Source: JAFDWR01 sp038216655 (GTDB lineage: Bacteria; Armatimonadota; Fimbriimonadia; Fimbriimonadales; Fimbriimonadaceae). Taken from it: DNA of 64,000 nucleotides. Shown in pieces: positions 61,949-64,000 of this stretch. Where the stretch lies: NCBI GenBank assembly GCA_038216655.1, contig JBBQPZ010000019.1:1-64000 (forward strand), written 5' to 3'. Each line of letters begins with the position of its first letter. The first letter of the stretch is position 1. A program made the translations under genes and the position numbers. The notes under the pieces were generated by a model. It was not told the origin of the DNA. It saw nothing but the letters and a program-made list of their open reading frames with translations, and ran no database searches.

Positions 61949-63397
61949 CTAGCCGCCGCGGAGGAGGCTCAGCACACCCTGGGGTGCCGAGTTCGCTTGC
62001 GCCAGCACGGAGAGACCCGCCTGCTGAAGAATCTGCGTCTTCGTGTAGTTGGTCATTTCTTCAGCGATGTCGGTGTCCGCAATCGAGGACTCGGTCGCCG
62101 AGAGATTCTCCTTGGCGGTGCCAAGGGAAGTGATGTTGGCCTGAAGTACGTTGCGCTGGAACGATCCGATCGAACCGCGAGACTTGCTGACCTGGTCGAT
62201 GGCCGCGTCGATGACCTGCAGGGCCGAAGTGGCGCCGCTGGCCGACGTGAGGTCCAGGTTGCTGAGGTTGAGGCCCGTCACCGCACCGGCACCGAGGTTG
62301 CTAGCGGCGAAGTTGCCGAGCGAGAGGCTCGTCGTCTGACCGGCGTTACCACCGATCTGGAACTGCGCGTTACCGACTACGACCTGACCGACGGTGGCGT
62401 TGGCTACCGACGTGCTGTTGCCAGCGTTCGTCAGGCGGATGCTATTTCCGGATTGGTCGGAGAGGGTCAGACCGTCGTAGCCGTTCTGACTACCCGTGAA
62501 GAGCACCGTGGCGCCGCCGGAGACCTTGACCTGAGCGAGAGCCGCAAGGCCCGTCGCCGAACTGTAACCTGCCGCAGCCGTGACCGCTCCGCTTGAGTCG
62601 GTGAGGTCGATGCGAGCCTGGCTACCGTAAGCCGCACTCTGGAGGGTGATGACACCCGTGTTGTTGGTGACCGCGACGACGCCGGTCTGAGCTGAAGCAG
62701 CGTTGATCTTGTCTCGGACCTGAGCGACCGTATCGGTCGTGGCCACGTTGAAGCTCACGCCGTTGAGCGTGAATCCACCGGCGGTCGCGCCGACCGTCGC
62801 GGTGTCGTCTACACCGAAACTGCGGCTGGCGATCTTCGCCTGAGTGGCGGCTTGGGTGACCGTCACGACGACCGCGCCGTTGCTGGTGACCGGGGTGCCC
62901 GTTCCGACCGTGCCTCCGATGTTGATCGACGCGACGTTGGAGCCGTCGGTGACTGCCGCATTCACGCCGGACGAACCGTCGAGAAGCTTCTTGGTACCGA
63001 ACTGAGTGGTCGAAGAAATCCGAGTGATCGAGTCGGTGATCGACTGGAGCTGGCTCTGGTTGGCTTGGACCTGACTGGCGCTGAGCGTACCGGTGTTACC
63101 GGCCGCCACGGCCAGACCGCGAGCGTCGCGGAGTAGGCTGTTGACTTCGTCGAGGGCGCCCTCGGCGGTCTTGGTGTAGTTGATCGCATCCTGCGAGTTG
63201 TGGACGGCCTGGTCGATGCCGGACAACTGAGCCTTGAAGCTCTCGGAGATGATCAAGCCGGCAGGATCGTCTGCGGCGGAGTTGATCTTCATACCCGTGG
63301 AAAGGCGCTGGATCGATTTGCTGAAACTGTCGTTGGTTTTGCCCAGATTACTGAGCGCGTTCATTGCGGTGACGTTAGTGTTAATTCTGAATGACAT
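61949..63397 (-). CDS. fliC: Flagellin, 482 aa
   Basis: The filament subunit of the flagellum. The conserved D0/D1 N-terminus (INTNVTAMNALSNLGKTNDSFSKSIQRLSTGMKINSAADDPAGLIISESF) and C-terminus (AEEMTNYTKTQILQQAGLSVLAQANSAPQGVLSLLRGG) enclose a variable middle (about 145-380). The middle has a flagellin hook-IN-like repeat (FTLNGVSFNVATTDTVAQVRDKINAAS). There is no signal peptide, as expected for flagellar type III export. GGAGGA lies 5 nt before the ATG, one of the best Shine-Dalgarno sites in the window. No other flagellar gene is nearby. Confidence 0.96.
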   Translation of the reverse strand: MSFRINTNVTAMNALSNLGKTNDSFSKSIQRLSTGMKINSAADDPAGLIISESFKAQLSGIDQAVHNSQDAINYTKTAEGALDEVNSLLRDARGLAVAAGNTGTLSASQVQANQSQLQSITDSITRISSTTQFGTKKLLDGSSGVNAAVTDGSNVASINIGGTVGTGTPVTSNGAVVVTVTQAATQAKIASRSFGVDDTATVGATAGGFTLNGVSFNVATTDTVAQVRDKINAASAQTGVVAVTNNTGVITLQSAAYGSQARIDLTDSSGAVTAAAGYSSATGLAALAQVKVSGGATVLFTGSQNGYDGLTLSDQSGNSIRLTNAGNSTSVANATVGQVVVGNAQFQIGGNAGQTTSLSLGNFAASNLGAGAVTGLNLSNLDLTSASGATSALQVIDAAIDQVSKSRGSIGSFQRNVLQANITSLGTAKENLSATESSIADTDIAEEMTNYTKTQILQQAGLSVLAQANSAPQGVLSLLRGG

Positions 63398-63582
63398 GGG
63401 AATCCTCCGTGACTCTTTCTGAGAATTCGAACCGCGCCCGGCAATCCATCGCCTTATCGCGTTCCGAATGTGAACATCACTGTCTTCATTCCTGGTAAAG
63501 ACACTTGGTATCCTAGTAAAATTACCTGTATTTGAAATAACGTGTTTTTACTTGCCTTTCACCGTGGGGCGGGATAGAGCGC

Positions 63583-63588
63583 TAGACT
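63583..63588 (+). promoter_or_regulatory. -10 element of partial permease gene
   Basis: TAGACT ends 7 nt before the GTG start at 63596, a leaderless layout. Confidence 0.45.
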
Positions 63589-63595
63589 AGTTTCT

Positions 63596-64000
63596 GTGAG
63601 TCTGGTGGGGAAGGTAGGAAGGAAGCGGCCAAGGGCTCGGCTGGCGATGGCGATCGTCTACGCCGTCCTCTGCCTCGGTGCCCTGACCACCGTCTATCCG
63701 TTCATTTTGATGGTCACAACCGGCTTCAAGAGCGCGCACGACCAGGACGATAACCGCCTCATCCCCGCCTACTGGTCGGACTCCGCCGCCCTTTCCGAGA
63801 AGTACCTCGCCGACAAGTACAGCCAAGATGCGGCGATGATCCGCAGCACCCGCTTGGGTGGCAATGCCGAGGCGACGGAGGTCGATCGCTACGAGAAGTT
63901 CCTCATGCAGCTCCCGCCCCAATACTGGGCGGCGGGATTTCGCATGCCGCCCAACGGCGTGAATGCCCGCCTCAACGATCGCTACCAAGCGTGGCTGAAA
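63596..64000 (+). CDS. Sugar ABC transporter permease, N-terminal part, cut by window end
   Basis: 135 codons are visible, starting at GTG 63596: a basic N-terminus (VGRKRPRARLAMA), the first membrane helix (AIVYAVLCLGALTTVYPFILMVTTGFKSA), then a long extracytoplasmic stretch (DQDDNRLIPAYWSDSAALSEKYLADKYSQD and beyond). The helix and TTGFKSA match MalG-type permeases, and the long first loop is an extended version of that family. TAGACT lies 7 nt before the GTG. The gene continues past 64000. Confidence 0.8.
   Translation, partial: MSLVGKVGRKRPRARLAMAIVYAVLCLGALTTVYPFILMVTTGFKSAHDQDDNRLIPAYWSDSAALSEKYLADKYSQDAAMIRSTRLGGNAEATEVDRYEKFLMQLPPQYWAAGFRMPPNGVNARLNDRYQAWLK

Overview
The window looks like chromosomal DNA of a GC-rich, diderm, heterotrophic bacterium. 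The best guess is the phylum Armatimonadota, class Fimbriimonadia. This rests on the recalled style of the 16S rRNA (for example the variant around the 1100 region) and on the gene mix: PEP-CTERM secreted proteins, a DUF1559 prepilin-like protein, an ALDH16-type double aldehyde dehydrogenase, and a CsaB/DUF5693/rhomboid cluster. No database search was possible, so the taxon is an inference.

Layout. 0-2.1 kb: a solitary 16S rRNA gene ended by its own intrinsic terminator, with no 23S, 5S or spacer tRNA after it. 2.2-10.1 kb: hypothetical genes, a tandem pair of zinc-ribbon membrane proteins, a Fic/Doc-like protein with a degraded active site, and a large secreted Asp-box beta-propeller. 10.2-14.5 kb: a palindromic element, a sugar ABC transporter operon whose binding protein and first permease are both interrupted, and another interrupted secreted gene. 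14.5-20.2 kb: two tRNA-Gly genes, ALDH16, a GH99-like protein, a helical hypothetical protein and a HicBA toxin-antitoxin pair. 20.2-31.3 kb: MFS transporter, DUF5009 acyltransferase, GNAT, SerC, membrane proteins, MscS, DUF2071, AcpP-FabF and PyrD. 31.5-39.5 kb: a DUF5694 protein, a gene-poor stretch with remnants, GyrB, a PEP-CTERM protein and an acyl-CoA synthetase. 39.6-48.4 kb: a metalloprotease - MTHFR/homocysteine methyltransferase - phosphoesterase operon, HisG, PurSQ, a frameshifted acyl-CoA dehydrogenase and NadA. 48.4-55.9 kb: the CsaB/DUF5693/rhomboid operon, a DUF4434 protein, a tandem STN-like protein, ribosomal protein L25 and a second PEP-CTERM protein. 56.1-64.0 kb: a Cys/Met-metabolism lyase, hydrolase, GNAT, prepilin-like protein, RimO, flagellin and the start of a sugar ABC permease cut by the window edge.

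Three patterns cut across the genes. (1) Many first genes carry a TANNNT-type -10 hexamer only 5-10 nt before the start codon, the layout of leaderless mRNA. (2) Intergenic regions are loaded with palindromic elements of several unrelated sequences (about 75-265 bp), some of them nested. (3) Short repeats also sit inside reading frames without breaking them (ALDH16, DUF5009, NadA; GyrB has a non-palindromic insert). A near-identical 34-bp palindrome is read in the same frame and orientation in ALDH16 and DUF5009, recalling the palindromic elements of Rickettsia. Several genes are broken by one stop codon or one indel, sometimes in a homopolymer. Whether this is decay or assembly error cannot be settled from one sequence.
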